A DNA stretch of 64,000 nt from Azolla caroliniana (lineage: Eukaryota > Polypodiophyta), in the NCBI GenBank assembly GCA_043228905.1, contig JBHGNT010000017.1, positions 18,228,001-18,292,000 on the forward strand. Direction: 5' to 3'. The notes beneath the pieces were generated by a model. That model saw only the letters and a program-made list of their open reading frames with translations. It was not told where the DNA came from and ran no database searches. Positions 1 through 8,869 of this stretch are shown in pieces. Within the stretch, counting starts at the first letter, position 1, and every line of letters starts with the position of its first letter. A program made the position numbers and the translations under genes.

Positions 1-8
1 GTGGAGAG

Positions 9-554
9 ATGCCCATGTTGTTATCTGAGGGGCTTATTTATCTTATACCTAAAACAGAAGGGGTTTCAGAAGATATTCGTAAGTGGAGGCCAATCACCCT
101 CTTGAATACTAGTTATAAACTATTTGCTAAATTGCTTAGTTCTCGATTACAAGAGGTATTACCAAAGATAATTCATGTATTGCAAACTAGTTTTATGAGG
201 GAAAGGAGTATTATGGATAATGTTTTTACATTTTGGGAGGCTACTGCAATAGTGATAAAAAACAAACAAAACCTAGCTGTGTTGCTTTTAGATTTTGAGA
301 AAGCGTATGATAGGGTTGACTGGAATTTTCAGGAAGGTACTATGCATCACTTGGGCTTCAACACGACATGGATTAAGGGTGTTTCTTGTCTTTATAGAAA
401 TGCACATAGTCAGGTGTTGTTGGCAGGTGGAGTAGGACCTCGGTTTAACATTACTTGATCCGTCTGCCAAGGATGTCCACTCGCACCATTTTTGTTCCTT
501 TTGTTTGCGGAAGCAATACATGTATTTATATCATCGCAATCTATAGGCTTGCGT
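9..554 (+). pseudogene. LINE (non-LTR) reverse transcriptase relic A, 5' part
   Basis: Fragment of a non-LTR retrotransposon reverse transcriptase. It starts within the RT fingers (GLIYLIPK, then WRPITLLN), has the motif A block LLLDFEKAYDRVDW (first catalytic Asp), and after one in-frame TGA at 456-458 continues with the motif B block QGCPLAPFLF. The TGA fits a CGA-to-TGA change. The reading frame runs up to 554, where a solo LTR interrupts it, and resumes at 1619 with the FADD motif. The 5' end lies outside the window, so ORF1 and the endonuclease are not seen. It is not functional: truncated, with a nonsense codon and an insertion. Confidence 0.88.
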
Positions 555-1614
555 TGTCGTGAAGATCCGTCACTACGCGTGGATCGTGAGGCGGAACCGC
601 CGGGGTTTTGGACCGGAAGGATTCAAAGTCGATACAAGCTTTGGCGAGAAAGTACTTAAGATAGATTGGGAAAGAGAGAAGTTGAGATTAAACGATTGAG
701 AAAGATTGATTGAAGTTTTATCTTTGGTTTTAAGAAACAAGTTACACCATCAATTTGATAATGAATTTCTTCTTCTTAATTTCATAATAATAAAAAAACC
801 GTGTTTTTTTTCTCCTCCCCCTTCCTTCTTTTATAGATGCTCTCATGCATATGATGCATGTGAGGGTACAAGACATACATAAATTGCATGTTTGCCATTT
901 GGCGCTTACGTATTACATGTGGTGCATGATAACCATGTCACTCATTTTAGCTCTCATGTATGAGAATTTACGCGTAAAAGTACAATGATAGAAATATAAT
1001 TTTAACTAAATAGCATGGCTTAATGGTAAGCCAATTGATTCCTAACTTGGAGGTGCACGGTTTGAATCCTTCCTTGCCCTCCTTGTATATGTATATATGT
1101 ATATATATTTATAGATTTATTTATCTAGTCGCCGGACGCCGGTTCTTCGGATGCCGTCGGTTACCGGTGTCTCACTGGCGCCGGATTGCCGTCGGATGCC
1201 GCCGGATCACCGACTCCATCGCTGGTCCGGTTTTGGTTGGCCAAAACCCTTTACGAGTAGCTAGCCCACCTCCACTCTTAGTTCAAGTTACCTTGAACTC
1301 TCTATGCTCCACACATAGACACAAAGATAATATCTTTTGCTCCACCTTATATATTATGAGAGCCATATTTGTCGTGCCTATGTGGGATATCTCACAATTT
1401 TCTCTTTTCCTTTCACAAACTTTATACCCTCATATCTTGACATTTAGTTGTCCGTTTCTCGTGTAATAAAGTGCATTCGAAATCTCCATCATTTTATACT
1501 TAGATATTAAATTTATTTAAAATGTTATCTTCACAATTATTGTACTATGTGATTCATACTCGATTTCGTACGTTTTATGGGATTTTCACACTATTGCCGA
1601 AAATCTTCACGACA
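555..1614 (-). mobile_element. Solo LTR of a TGTCG...CGACA family, inserted in LINE A
   Basis: A 1060-bp insertion with 12-bp inverted ends: TGTCGTGAAGAT at 555 and ATCTTCACGACA ending at 1614. It is flanked by the 4-bp duplication GCGT (551-554) / GCAT (1615-1618), the mismatch being a CpG transition. Removing the insert and one flank restores the LINE frame exactly. Read from its right end, the sequence resembles the LTR start at 8184 (TGTCGTGA.GATTTTCGGC), so the LTR is on the minus strand. No internal domain or second LTR is present, hence a solo LTR. An open frame at 1023-1466 inside it is not a gene. A 12-bp-TIR DNA transposon is a less likely alternative, because TG...CA ends and homology to a two-LTR element favour an LTR. 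Confidence 0.82.
1011..1079 (+). other. tRNA-like (Pol III box A/B) module inside the solo LTR
   Basis: Box A-like TGGCTTAATGG (1016-1026) and box B-like GGTTTGAATCC (1059-1069) are spaced as in a tRNA gene. The 3' side pairs poorly and no clean cloverleaf with an anticodon can be drawn, so it is tRNA-derived (SINE-like) rather than a tRNA gene. Relative to the LTR it is antisense. A homologous module lies in the same relative orientation in the LTRs at 8184 and 11057. Confidence 0.6.
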
Positions 1615-1825
1615 GCATGGTTTGGCAATGCCAATGCATGGACAAGATATATTGGACTCGGAATTTGCAGATGATACTGCATTATATGTGGATGGGACTC
1701 TAACGAAGTTGCATTATATACTTTTGTTTTTAGACAAGGAAGAAAAGAGTAATGAAAATGGAGTTACATATTCAGAGCCACAACATGAAGAAGAATTTAT
1801 CTCACTTCCAGGTACATGTTGGTAG
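1615..1825 (+). pseudogene. LINE reverse transcriptase relic A, 3' part
   Basis: Continuation of the RT after the solo LTR. It contains the palm motif C core EFADDTALY (two catalytic Asp) at about 1660-1690, followed by degenerate sequence that ends at TAG near 1825. 1615-1618 is the second copy of the target duplication. The thumb, the C-terminal region and any poly-A tail are not recognisable. Confidence 0.8.
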
Positions 1826-2219
1826 CCCTCTCATATAATTGTTATTTTGACGATATTACTTCATGTGACAAAAATGTACAAGTGTATTAATACATAGGGC
1901 ATGATGAAGAGCCCAAGAAGAGCCCCAACTTGAAACTGGGACCATCCCAAGAAACAATGACAATGTAACAGTAGGTAAACATTTGTCCCTTAACCTTAAA
2001 CATTTGGCTAGGTGCCTTCACTTTTTCAGAATGTGAATTGATATTGTTCTTGGATCACTTTATTGTTATTTAGGAGTAGAAGAACATGTAGATTCACAAA
2101 TACCATCAGATGATTCAGGCAGTTTATGGAGCAATCTTGATTATTCAGGCTCAGATGCTAACACACATGAGGAATGTGAGATCGCCCAAAAAGAGGAGCT
2201 GGAGTGGACAAATCATGAG
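1826..2219. other. No gene recognised
   Basis: AT-rich sequence between the LINE relic and the acidic ORF. A frame open from about 2075 (after a possible TTAG acceptor) leads into the ORF at 2220, so part of this may be coding or former coding sequence. Nothing else is identifiable. Confidence 0.4.
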
Positions 2220-2856
2220 GTGACAAGAAACTTTGCAATGGAGTCTGTAGAGAATGTGAAAATGACCCAAGGAGAGGATCATGGTTGTACAAAGAATGAG
2301 GTGTGTATCCAAAACAACATAAGCAGCCTTAATCTAGGGCATGGTTGTATCATTAAGGAGACCCCTGCAACTACCCAAGAAGAAGGAGAGTGTGGTACTA
2401 CGAATGAGGTGTTTGTCCAAAATACTACAAGTAGCTTGCACTTGGAGCACTCTAATAATGTGGTAGTGGTGTCTACCCAAGGAGAGGAACATGTTTGTAC
2501 TCCTAATAATGTGGTAGTGGTGTCTACCCAAGATGAGGAACATGTTTGTACTCCTAATAATGTGGTAGTGGTGTCTACCCAAGATGAGGAATATGTTTGT
2601 ACCCAAGATGAAGAATGACACGTCCAATGACCTCCAGGAGATTTCTGGTAAGACTATCGACCGCATCTTCTTGGAAGCGTGTGCATATCATGTAGTTGCA
2701 ACAGAGCACATTGTTCCCTCAAGCTTGGCTTCACCCTCCAATGATGAGTTGCCACTAAGTAGTTTACTACCTCATGGTTTTAAGATGAAGAAGGGTGTGA
2801 AATCTGAGAAGAATGAAACAAAAAATAGGCGCATTACAAGATCTAGAAAAAACTAA
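2220..2856 (+). CDS. Unrecognised acidic repeat ORF (possibly broken)
   Basis: An open frame to 2618 (132 aa) is rich in Glu, Thr, Asn and Val and ends in a 17-residue repeat (NNVVVVSTQ[DG]EE[HY]VCTP) encoded by 51-bp DNA repeats. An overlapping frame, 2584-2856, continues with DLQEISGKTIDRIFLEACAY and a basic tail (TKNRRITRSRKN), so one frameshift near 2600 may separate two parts of an original protein. I do not recognise a family. It lies tail-to-tail with the transposase-like pseudogene at 3808-6137 and could be an accessory ORF of the same transposon, but that is inference. No TATA box or supported exon structure was found. Confidence 0.3.
2452..2604 (+). repeat. Three 51-bp direct repeats
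   Basis: Copies begin at 2452, 2503 and 2554 with exact 51-bp spacing. They differ at a few positions (GGAGAG versus GATGAG; CATGTT versus TATGTT) and the last copy diverges at its end. The period is a multiple of three, so the frame is kept. Confidence 0.9.
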
Positions 2857-3807
2857 AACCAAAGTTTATTGTATTTTGATCGTTTTATGTAATTGATTAC
2901 CAAATGTAAAGTTATTGATTACCTGCTTCTTGACACTAATGGGGTTTACATATCCAGGGTGTGAATTGGATGCAAAGTTATTGATAGGAATGCTAAGTCA
3001 TTGATTACCCTCATCTTGACACAATTTTAATTTACTTGTTATGCACACATGTGATAGTGAGAATGTAAAGTCATGAGTGGAATGAACACTCCTATCTTAG
3101 ATATGTCTAGGTTAGTAAACACTTAACATAGTTTAAGTACTAACTTGATATGCATTGTAGCTAATTTACTACTGCCTCGGTAGTCTATTACATCCGATGA
3201 TGAAGTGCCATTGAGTACCTAGATAAGTTTATTGTATCTAGGTGGTTGTCTGTAATTGATAGGAATGTTAAGTTATTGATTACCCTCATTGTGACATTGT
3301 TCTGGTTTACTTGTTATGCACACATGTGACAGTGAGAAGATGAGTGATGAGTGATGAGTGACACTCCTATCTTACATATGTCTACGTTAGCAAACTCTTA
3401 ACACAGATTTAGTACTAACTTGATATGCATTCTACTAACTTTGATACATATGAGCTCCTAAAGAGTTATAGTCACACATATGAACGCCTAACTTTGATAC
3501 ATATGAACTCCTAACTTTGATACTAACATTGGCTCAGATACTAGCCAATGAGATTTCTACTCCAAGCACTAGACAGTTCATGTAAAAGAAACATACATAT
3601 CTAAACCAAAGAGGGATATTGTTAGAAAACCCAAGATGATATATTTCCTTTCACTTGTAAGTTAGAGTTTGAATACATGCAGAAGTTACATTAGATGCAA
3701 CACTTGCCATTCTAAGCATTAAAGAGGGAGACCTCCCCCAATATGTGTTCGTGTACCCCTTTGGGGACTTTGTAGACAGTGTTGTATCCCTTAACCTTGT
3801 GTTTTGC
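2857..3807. repeat. Non-coding stretch with diverged direct repeats
   Basis: Two diverged copies of a segment of about 180 bp lie at about 2979-3160 and 3256-3440. They share TTACTTGTTATGCACACATG, CACTCCTATCTTA and ACTAACTTGATATGCATT blocks. Shorter GTTATTGATTACC repeats precede them. No coding potential was seen. It may be the 3' or subterminal part of the transposon represented at 3808-6137. Confidence 0.55.
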
Positions 3808-6137
3808 TTAAGTCATTTTGAACTTGATTGCGATAATGGCATCAACATAGATAATTGTTATGCGTGCATCTTTTAACAATGCATATGTGTTCTTGCATTG
3901 TGGCAACTTTGCATAGTAGTTGTCATACACGACAGACTCACCAACATTGAACATGTTGCCCGAGCCATCCTTCACGACTTCTTCCAATATTGTATTTCCT
4001 TGCTTGCACACCACAATGTAGTAGTCTTCAAAATCTTCATTCTGAGGAGATTTGAGCACTGCAAAATGATCTCCAACTTCCAATAATATTACCAAGTCCT
4101 CACACTGGTTGACACTGTATACAATATTGTCTGAATGTTCGTTTTCTTGGATATTGACACTGTGTTCTATCTCTAGCTTATGTAGCTTCCATGGCTCCAC
4201 AATTGATAGATTGGTGCATTCATCCCAAGCTTCATCTAAACACATGGGACAAAAGCACGATAAATTGCGGAATAACAATTGTGTTGTGTCCTTGCGACTA
4301 AACCGTAAAACACAATGGGTCTTGTGCATCCCTTTCACGGTTTTACAACCTTATGATTTACTCCTATCCACCTCATAAGCACGAACCTCAATAAACAATC
4401 TCTTCTTACCATCATTTGACATCTTCCATGTGAGCCACTCCACAACATTATGTGGATTTTGTAGCTTAGTACCTTTATTATCCAACTGATCCAATGTAAG
4501 AGCACGCTTGATCACAACCCCTGTGCCACCATGCTCTCCCTTTCCATGTCCAAACCCGAAGTAGTTCCATTGTATCCTAATGTTTGTCAATGAGAAGTAT
4601 CTAGGTGTTTTGCATGACAATTACCCAACAAACATAATTAATTGCATGACTTAAACCATAATTATTTCCTATGCATGAGTGAACAATACTAATATTTAAT
4701 TCAATACAAATGAACAAGAGAGGATAGTACTAAGTTATTGGTTAGTACTAATGCACGAGAGAGGATAGTAGAAAGTTGGAGATTAGTACTAATAGACGAG
4801 AGAGGGAAGTGGTAAATTATTAATTAGTACTAATGCACGAGAAAGGATAGTACTAAGTTGGAAATTAGTACTAACAGACGAGAGAGGGGAGTGGTAAGTC
4901 ACTAATCAGTACTAATGCATGAGAGAGAACAACCATAAATTATAAGTTGGTCATAATGTACAGAGTTGGAGAGTACTAAGTTATTAATTCGTACTAATGC
5001 ATGACTGAGGACAGTCCTAAGTTATAAGTTGGTCTTAATGAACAAAGTTGGACAATTCTAAGTTATTAATTAGTGTTAATGCATGGCAAAAGACAGTCCT
5101 AAGTTATAAGTTGGTGTTATTGAACAAAGTTGGACAATTCTAAGTTATTAATTAATACTAATGCATGAGAGAGGACAGTCCTAAGTTATAAGTTGGTCTT
5201 AATGAACAAAGTTGGATAACTTACTAAGTTAATGGATAGTACTAATGAACATGGTTGGATAGTACTAAGTTAATAATTAGTATTAATGAGAGAGAACAAT
5301 CCTAAGTAACTATAAATTAGTACTAATGAACAAAGTTGAATACAACTAAGTTATGAATTAGTACAAACATTACTGAGAGGGGGCAAAGTATTAATTAGTG
5401 CTCGTGCTTGTCGGATGGCAGTTCAAAGTTATAAATTAGTACTAATGAACGAAAGAGGATAATACTAAGTTATTCATTAGTACTAATGCACAAGAGAGGG
5501 TAGTGTTGAGATATAAATTAGTACTCATGCCAATGAAGGAATACAATCCTAAGTTATAATTTAGTACTTGTGCATGTGGGATCTGAGTACTTAGTTGTAA
5601 ACCATTGTCAGTACTTGTGCATGTGCACCTTTGGGGACAATACTATGTTGTAAATTACGGATACATTACAAGGCCTCAACCTTAATTAGTACTTGTACAC
5701 ATAGGACGACAGTACTAACTTGTAAGTTAAGTTTACTTAACATGGTTATTACCATAATCAGTACTAGTGAATCTAGGAGGAGAGAACTAAATGGCCAATC
5801 AGTTCAGATTCACATTCCACGACAATACTGGTGCATGTCATTTAGTATTTTATACAAACATTTATAAGTACTATGGAGTATTGCCAAAATAGACTTCCAT
5901 TTATAAGTACCAAACATATGGATTATTTCCTCACCTTGCAATCAAGTAGAAGGACCGGGCCGCCTTAAATTGCAAGGCAGCACCATCAGACCAAACCCAA
6001 TGCCGATTGAAGTTAAAACCCAAGGACAATAAATCTGCATGGTGAAGCTTAAAACAATGTTGAACAAATAGCGTGTCGTGATTTTTATCATCTGAAATGT
6101 AGAATATTGATTTCTTATGTAACTCGCCATCTTTTCT
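3808..6137 (-). pseudogene. Transposase-like pseudogene (WSDG / GHGKGEH family), two exons
   Basis: Two minus-strand exons fit. Exon 6137-5935 starts after an AG and ends at GTGAGG. Exon 4600-3808 starts after CCTAG. The codon split across them closes as AGA. The product has FYISDDKNHDTLFVQH, then HWVWSDGAALQFK, then after the junction WNYFGFGHGKGEH and GVVIKRAL, a cysteine cluster CFCPMC....DECT, and a C-terminal domain ending in AIKFKM. The order SDG...GHGKG...CFCxxC resembles uncharacterised transposase-like proteins known to me mainly from invertebrates, where SHGKG....GGxxKR recurs; this is recalled, not searched. One in-frame TAA (4353-4351) splits exon 2, and the N-terminus is missing, next to an LTR at 6179. 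Hence a pseudogene, or a decayed domesticated gene. Confidence 0.55.
4640..5930. repeat. Degenerate tandem-repeat array in the transposase-like intron
   Basis: About 1.25 kb made of irregular units built on TTAGTACTAATGCA, GAGAGAGGA, AGT.CTAAGTTATAA and AATGAACAAAGTTGGA blocks, spaced roughly 40-80 bp. It lies almost exactly within the inferred intron (4601-5934). TTAGTACTAA is palindromic, so the array can form many small hairpins. No coding potential. Confidence 0.75.
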
Positions 6138-6178
6138 CTAGTAGCAAATATGTACAAGTATTGTACATTGGTCATAAT

Positions 6179-7095
6179 TGTTGAGAAATCGTTCGATCAA
6201 ATCACAGTAAGCGAACTGTGTTGAAATACGAGTCACAAATATGCCAGAAAACAGGACAATAATGGTGCATAGAGATTTAACGTGGAAACCCTAAACGGGA
6301 GAAAACCACAGGAACAGAACTTCACTATGTATAGTGGATATACAACACAGAATGTTACAACACTCCTTCGAGTGTATCGGCCATGCAAGGCTCTTGGCGT
6401 CTACTGTTATGCACACAGCTATGGCGCTGCTCTCTCTCTATCTCCCTCACGCTCTCACATCACACACAACTTTTGTTCTACATCTATCTATATCTCACTA
6501 TGCAACGTTGTCAGGGTAGTTGTGGTTCGTGCGGCGAAGTCGCAGGGACTAACGTTAAAAGGAGTTGGTTATATATTTTATCAGGCTTGTGTAACAATGT
6601 TAGAAAGATTAAGGATAGGAAGAACAAGAGTTAGAAGTAATATGAGAGAGACATATGAGCATAGATAAGAGATAAGAGACAATGTACGATTTAAGAAGTG
6701 AAACTGTATTCTAAGAACAAGCTTTGTATTAACAACACACTATTTTACCAAAGTTACAATGTCGATCACAAGATGAAACCCTTCTCTAGGAGGTCTTGAT
6801 TTGAACCCTCGACTTCAACTCCGAGAGACAAGACACTTCCCCAAATGCGCTAGGTTCTTTGCTTGATTATATTATTTGATTTCTTACTTTCTCTTCTTGA
6901 TTACCCTGTTTTCCCGAGAGGCTATTTAAAAATGTAGTCTCTGTTACATATCATTATTATTATTCCTATAATTATAATAATAATAATAATAATCGAACTA
7001 TTAAACAATCGACTCACTATTTTCGACTCTTCGATTGTCGGCTATTTCCGAGCAAACGGTTCTTCCCAATCTTCGACTATCGGCTATTTCCGACA
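6179..7095 (-). repeat. 3' LTR of old Copia element #0
   Basis: Starts TGTTGAGAAATCG and ends TTCCGACA. Next to it (7096-7110) is a pyrimidine stretch that aligns with the polypurine tract complement beside the LTR of Copia #2 (17497-22799). Internal similarity to that LTR (AACGTGGAAA.CC, GGGA.AAACCAC) supports a minus-strand Copia LTR. It contains a TAA/AAT microsatellite at about 6955-6995 and repeated CGGCTATTTCCGA segments near 7030-7095. No matching 5' LTR was found at the far end of the nest. Confidence 0.65.
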
Positions 7096-7221
7096 GTCGG
7101 CTCTTCCCTTCACTCCTGTGGGAGGAGGTCAGTTAGTCTAGTTTTCTGTAGATAGACTCTAAGTCTGTCCATAGGTAGGCTCTTCGTGAGCATGTCGGAT
7201 CCATTGTAATCAGTATGGATC
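7096..7221 (-). pseudogene. Copia #0: C-terminal end of the RNase H region
   Basis: On the minus strand this reads IHTDYNGSDMLTKSLP, the conserved block close to the end of Copia polyproteins, followed shortly by a stop and the LTR. It is the 3' end of #0's pol, cut off from the rest (resuming at 16308) by Copia #1. About 350 nt of RNase H are missing between the two flanks. Confidence 0.75.
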
Positions 7222-7602
7222 TGTTGAGAATCAAGCTCAACTTGGTCTAGTGTGTGAACTCACCTTGAGAGTGAAGAGACACTCCAACGGTCAAGAGTCA
7301 CCATTATGTCACCACTTTGTATTCTAGCATTTAGTATGAGTCATAGAATCATATTCTATGACACATAACTTATGAGCTTTCACATTCCCCATGCTCCACG
7401 AGTCTTGTAGTTAATGAAGAGAGAGGGTGACTACATAAAGCACCCTCCTCCCACCTTGTATAATGTTGAGTCTTTCTCCTTTGTCAATATACTTTTACCT
7501 TGCGTATTCTCTGTGTTTCACTCTCTCTCTCTCTCTCTCTATTACACACACATAACTCACATCTCTTCCGCTTCACAAGAATCCATCTCTTGATTCTTTA
7601 CA
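7222..7602 (+). repeat. 5' LTR of Copia #1
   Basis: TGTTGAGAATCAAGC...GATTCTTTACA, 381 bp. A (CT)n run lies near 7528-7541. It is nearly identical to the 3' LTR. A CACATTCCCC block and AT-rich sequence lie in the presumed U3. Confidence 0.93.
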
Positions 7603-7621
7603 TGGTATCAGAGCGATTTGG
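7603..7621 (+). other. Primer-binding site of Copia #1 (initiator tRNA-Met)
   Basis: TGGTATCAGAGCGATTTGG follows the LTR directly. TGGTATCAGAGC is the classical plant Copia primer-binding site complementary to the 3' end of initiator tRNA-Met. Confidence 0.93.
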
Positions 7622-7761
7622 TAGCTCGATCTAGCCCATTCGCCTCATCGTGATCGTGTGTTGTGCTCTATGCCAACGACCAAGAACCGGCTCATAGCTA
7701 TCGTAGCTTCGCTACATAGCTCGCATTCGAAGAGAGAAGAAGAAGAAGAAGAATCGACATA

Positions 7762-8183
7762 ATGAATACTCAAATGGGGAGCGCTCTCCCTACTGAGAAG
7801 TTGGATCGAAACAACTTCGCATCTTGGGAGTACAAGATGCACCAATACCTTGTCGGACAAGGCTATTGGAGCTACATCAAAGGAGCGCATGAAGACCGAC
7901 CCGCCGAAGCGGCTCCCGGATACGCGACATGGGAGCAAGCTGCAGGCCGCGTGATGTATTGTTTGGCGACATGTGTTCACGACCACATGCTCGGTTACAT
8001 TCGAGAAGCCAAGACGCCGAAGGAAGCGTGGGAAAATATACGAAAGATTTTTGCCACCAACACGACCGCGAGGAAGCTTCAACTCCGCCAAGAGGTGAAC
8101 AACATTCAACAAAGGGACATGTCCATCACGACATACACCTTGAATATCAAGGAGCTTTGCGACTCCCTCAGCTCAATAAGCGT
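7762..8183 (+). pseudogene. Copia #1 polyprotein, Gag N-terminal part
   Basis: Starts at ATG 7762 and encodes a Copia Gag (UBN2-type) N-terminus: LDRNNFASWEYKM, then YLVGQGYWSYI, then AWENIRKIF. It runs in frame to 8183, where the gag-only element is inserted within a Ser-Val codon run. The frame resumes exactly at 11726 (two bases here plus one there make a Val codon). The antisense open frame 7645-8112 is a shadow. Confidence 0.85.
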
Positions 8184-8299
8184 TGTCGTGACGATTTTCA
8201 GCTACGGTGTGAAACCGAGTGAGACGAATAAACCAAGGATGTGCAACATTGCACATGCACTTAGCAAATAAACCTAGCCTAGTGGCACTTGAGTTCATA

Positions 8300-8370
8300 C
8301 AGAGAGGTGCAAGCAAGGATTGAACCTTGCACCTCTAAGATACAAGATAATTTCCTTACCACTAGGACAA
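8300..8370 (-). other. Antisense tRNA-like module in the LTR
   Basis: On the minus strand: box A-like TGTCCTAGTGG (8369-8359) and box B-like GGTTCAATCC (8326-8317), flanked by GAGGTGCAAG. It is homologous to the module at 1011-1079 of the solo LTR and in the same orientation relative to the LTR. The copy in the 3' LTR (about 11178-11267) carries a 23-bp internal duplication. No full cloverleaf is apparent, so this is not a tRNA gene. Confidence 0.55.
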
Positions 8371-8435
8371 CTATCATATAGTGTAGATTTTATGTATTTC
8401 CTTTTCATATACAAATTATAGACGAAACAACCATA

Positions 8436-8566
8436 GAAAACCATGTGCACAAAACCATGGTTTTAAACCCATGGTTTGTGCATGACATAAGCAAAACCGT
8501 GTGCACAAAACCATGGTTTTAGCCCATGGTTATGTGCATGTCACGAGCATGGAAAGACCTATAAAA
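8436..8566 (+). promoter_or_regulatory. U3 tandem palindromic blocks and TATA box
   Basis: Two tandem blocks of about 57 bp each contain AACCATGGTTTT.A..CCATGGTT, an inverted repeat centred on CCATGG, together with GTGCACAAAACC and TGTGCATG. TATAAAA follows at 8560-8566, and a transcription start would fall near 8590. The arrangement is conserved in the 3' LTR (about 11334-11464). A promoter/enhancer role is inferred from position. Confidence 0.55.
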
Positions 8567-8869
8567 GCCTCTAGTTGGGCTTGTGTAAGGGGGGCTCAAT
8601 ATGTGATATCACCAACACCATTATCATCAATATAATTATATTTATCTTTATCTTCTTCATTATTTTCTACTTCTCAAGTGTACAAGCTTTCTTCTTCTCA
8701 AGTGAACAAATTCCGTCTAATCTTACATTGATCATCGTCTCTTCGATAATTCCACGAACATCCTCCCCAGTCCAAGACCCCGGTGGTCGCTCGAGTAGCA
8801 CACGCACGCGCGAATCTTCGCGACATCATTTGGTGAACCCGACATGAAGAGCAGGAGGGGAGGACGAAG

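Larger units (their letters stand above)
8184..8825 (+). repeat. 5' LTR of the gag-only element
   Basis: TGTCGTGACGATTTTC...TCTTCGCGACA, 642 bp. It contains an antisense tRNA-like module (8300-8370), two tandem palindromic blocks (about 8436-8550) and a TATAAAA box (8560-8566). By eye it differs from the 3' LTR at about ten bases, plus a 23-bp segment lacking here. Confidence 0.92.

Noticed and set aside
1011-1079. Possible functional tRNA gene
   Set aside because: Boxes A and B are present but acceptor and anticodon stems do not form a credible cloverleaf; kept only as a tRNA-like module.
1023-1466. 147-codon open frame
   Set aside because: Lies wholly inside the solo LTR and overlaps the tRNA-like module; no protein features.
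555-1614. DNA transposon with 12-bp TIRs
   Set aside because: The ends are homologous to the LTR ends of the element at 8184-11721, and TG...CA with a 4-bp duplication fits a solo LTR better.
6282-6668. 128-codon plus-strand open frame
   Set aside because: Lies within the minus-strand Copia #0 LTR and lacks protein features.
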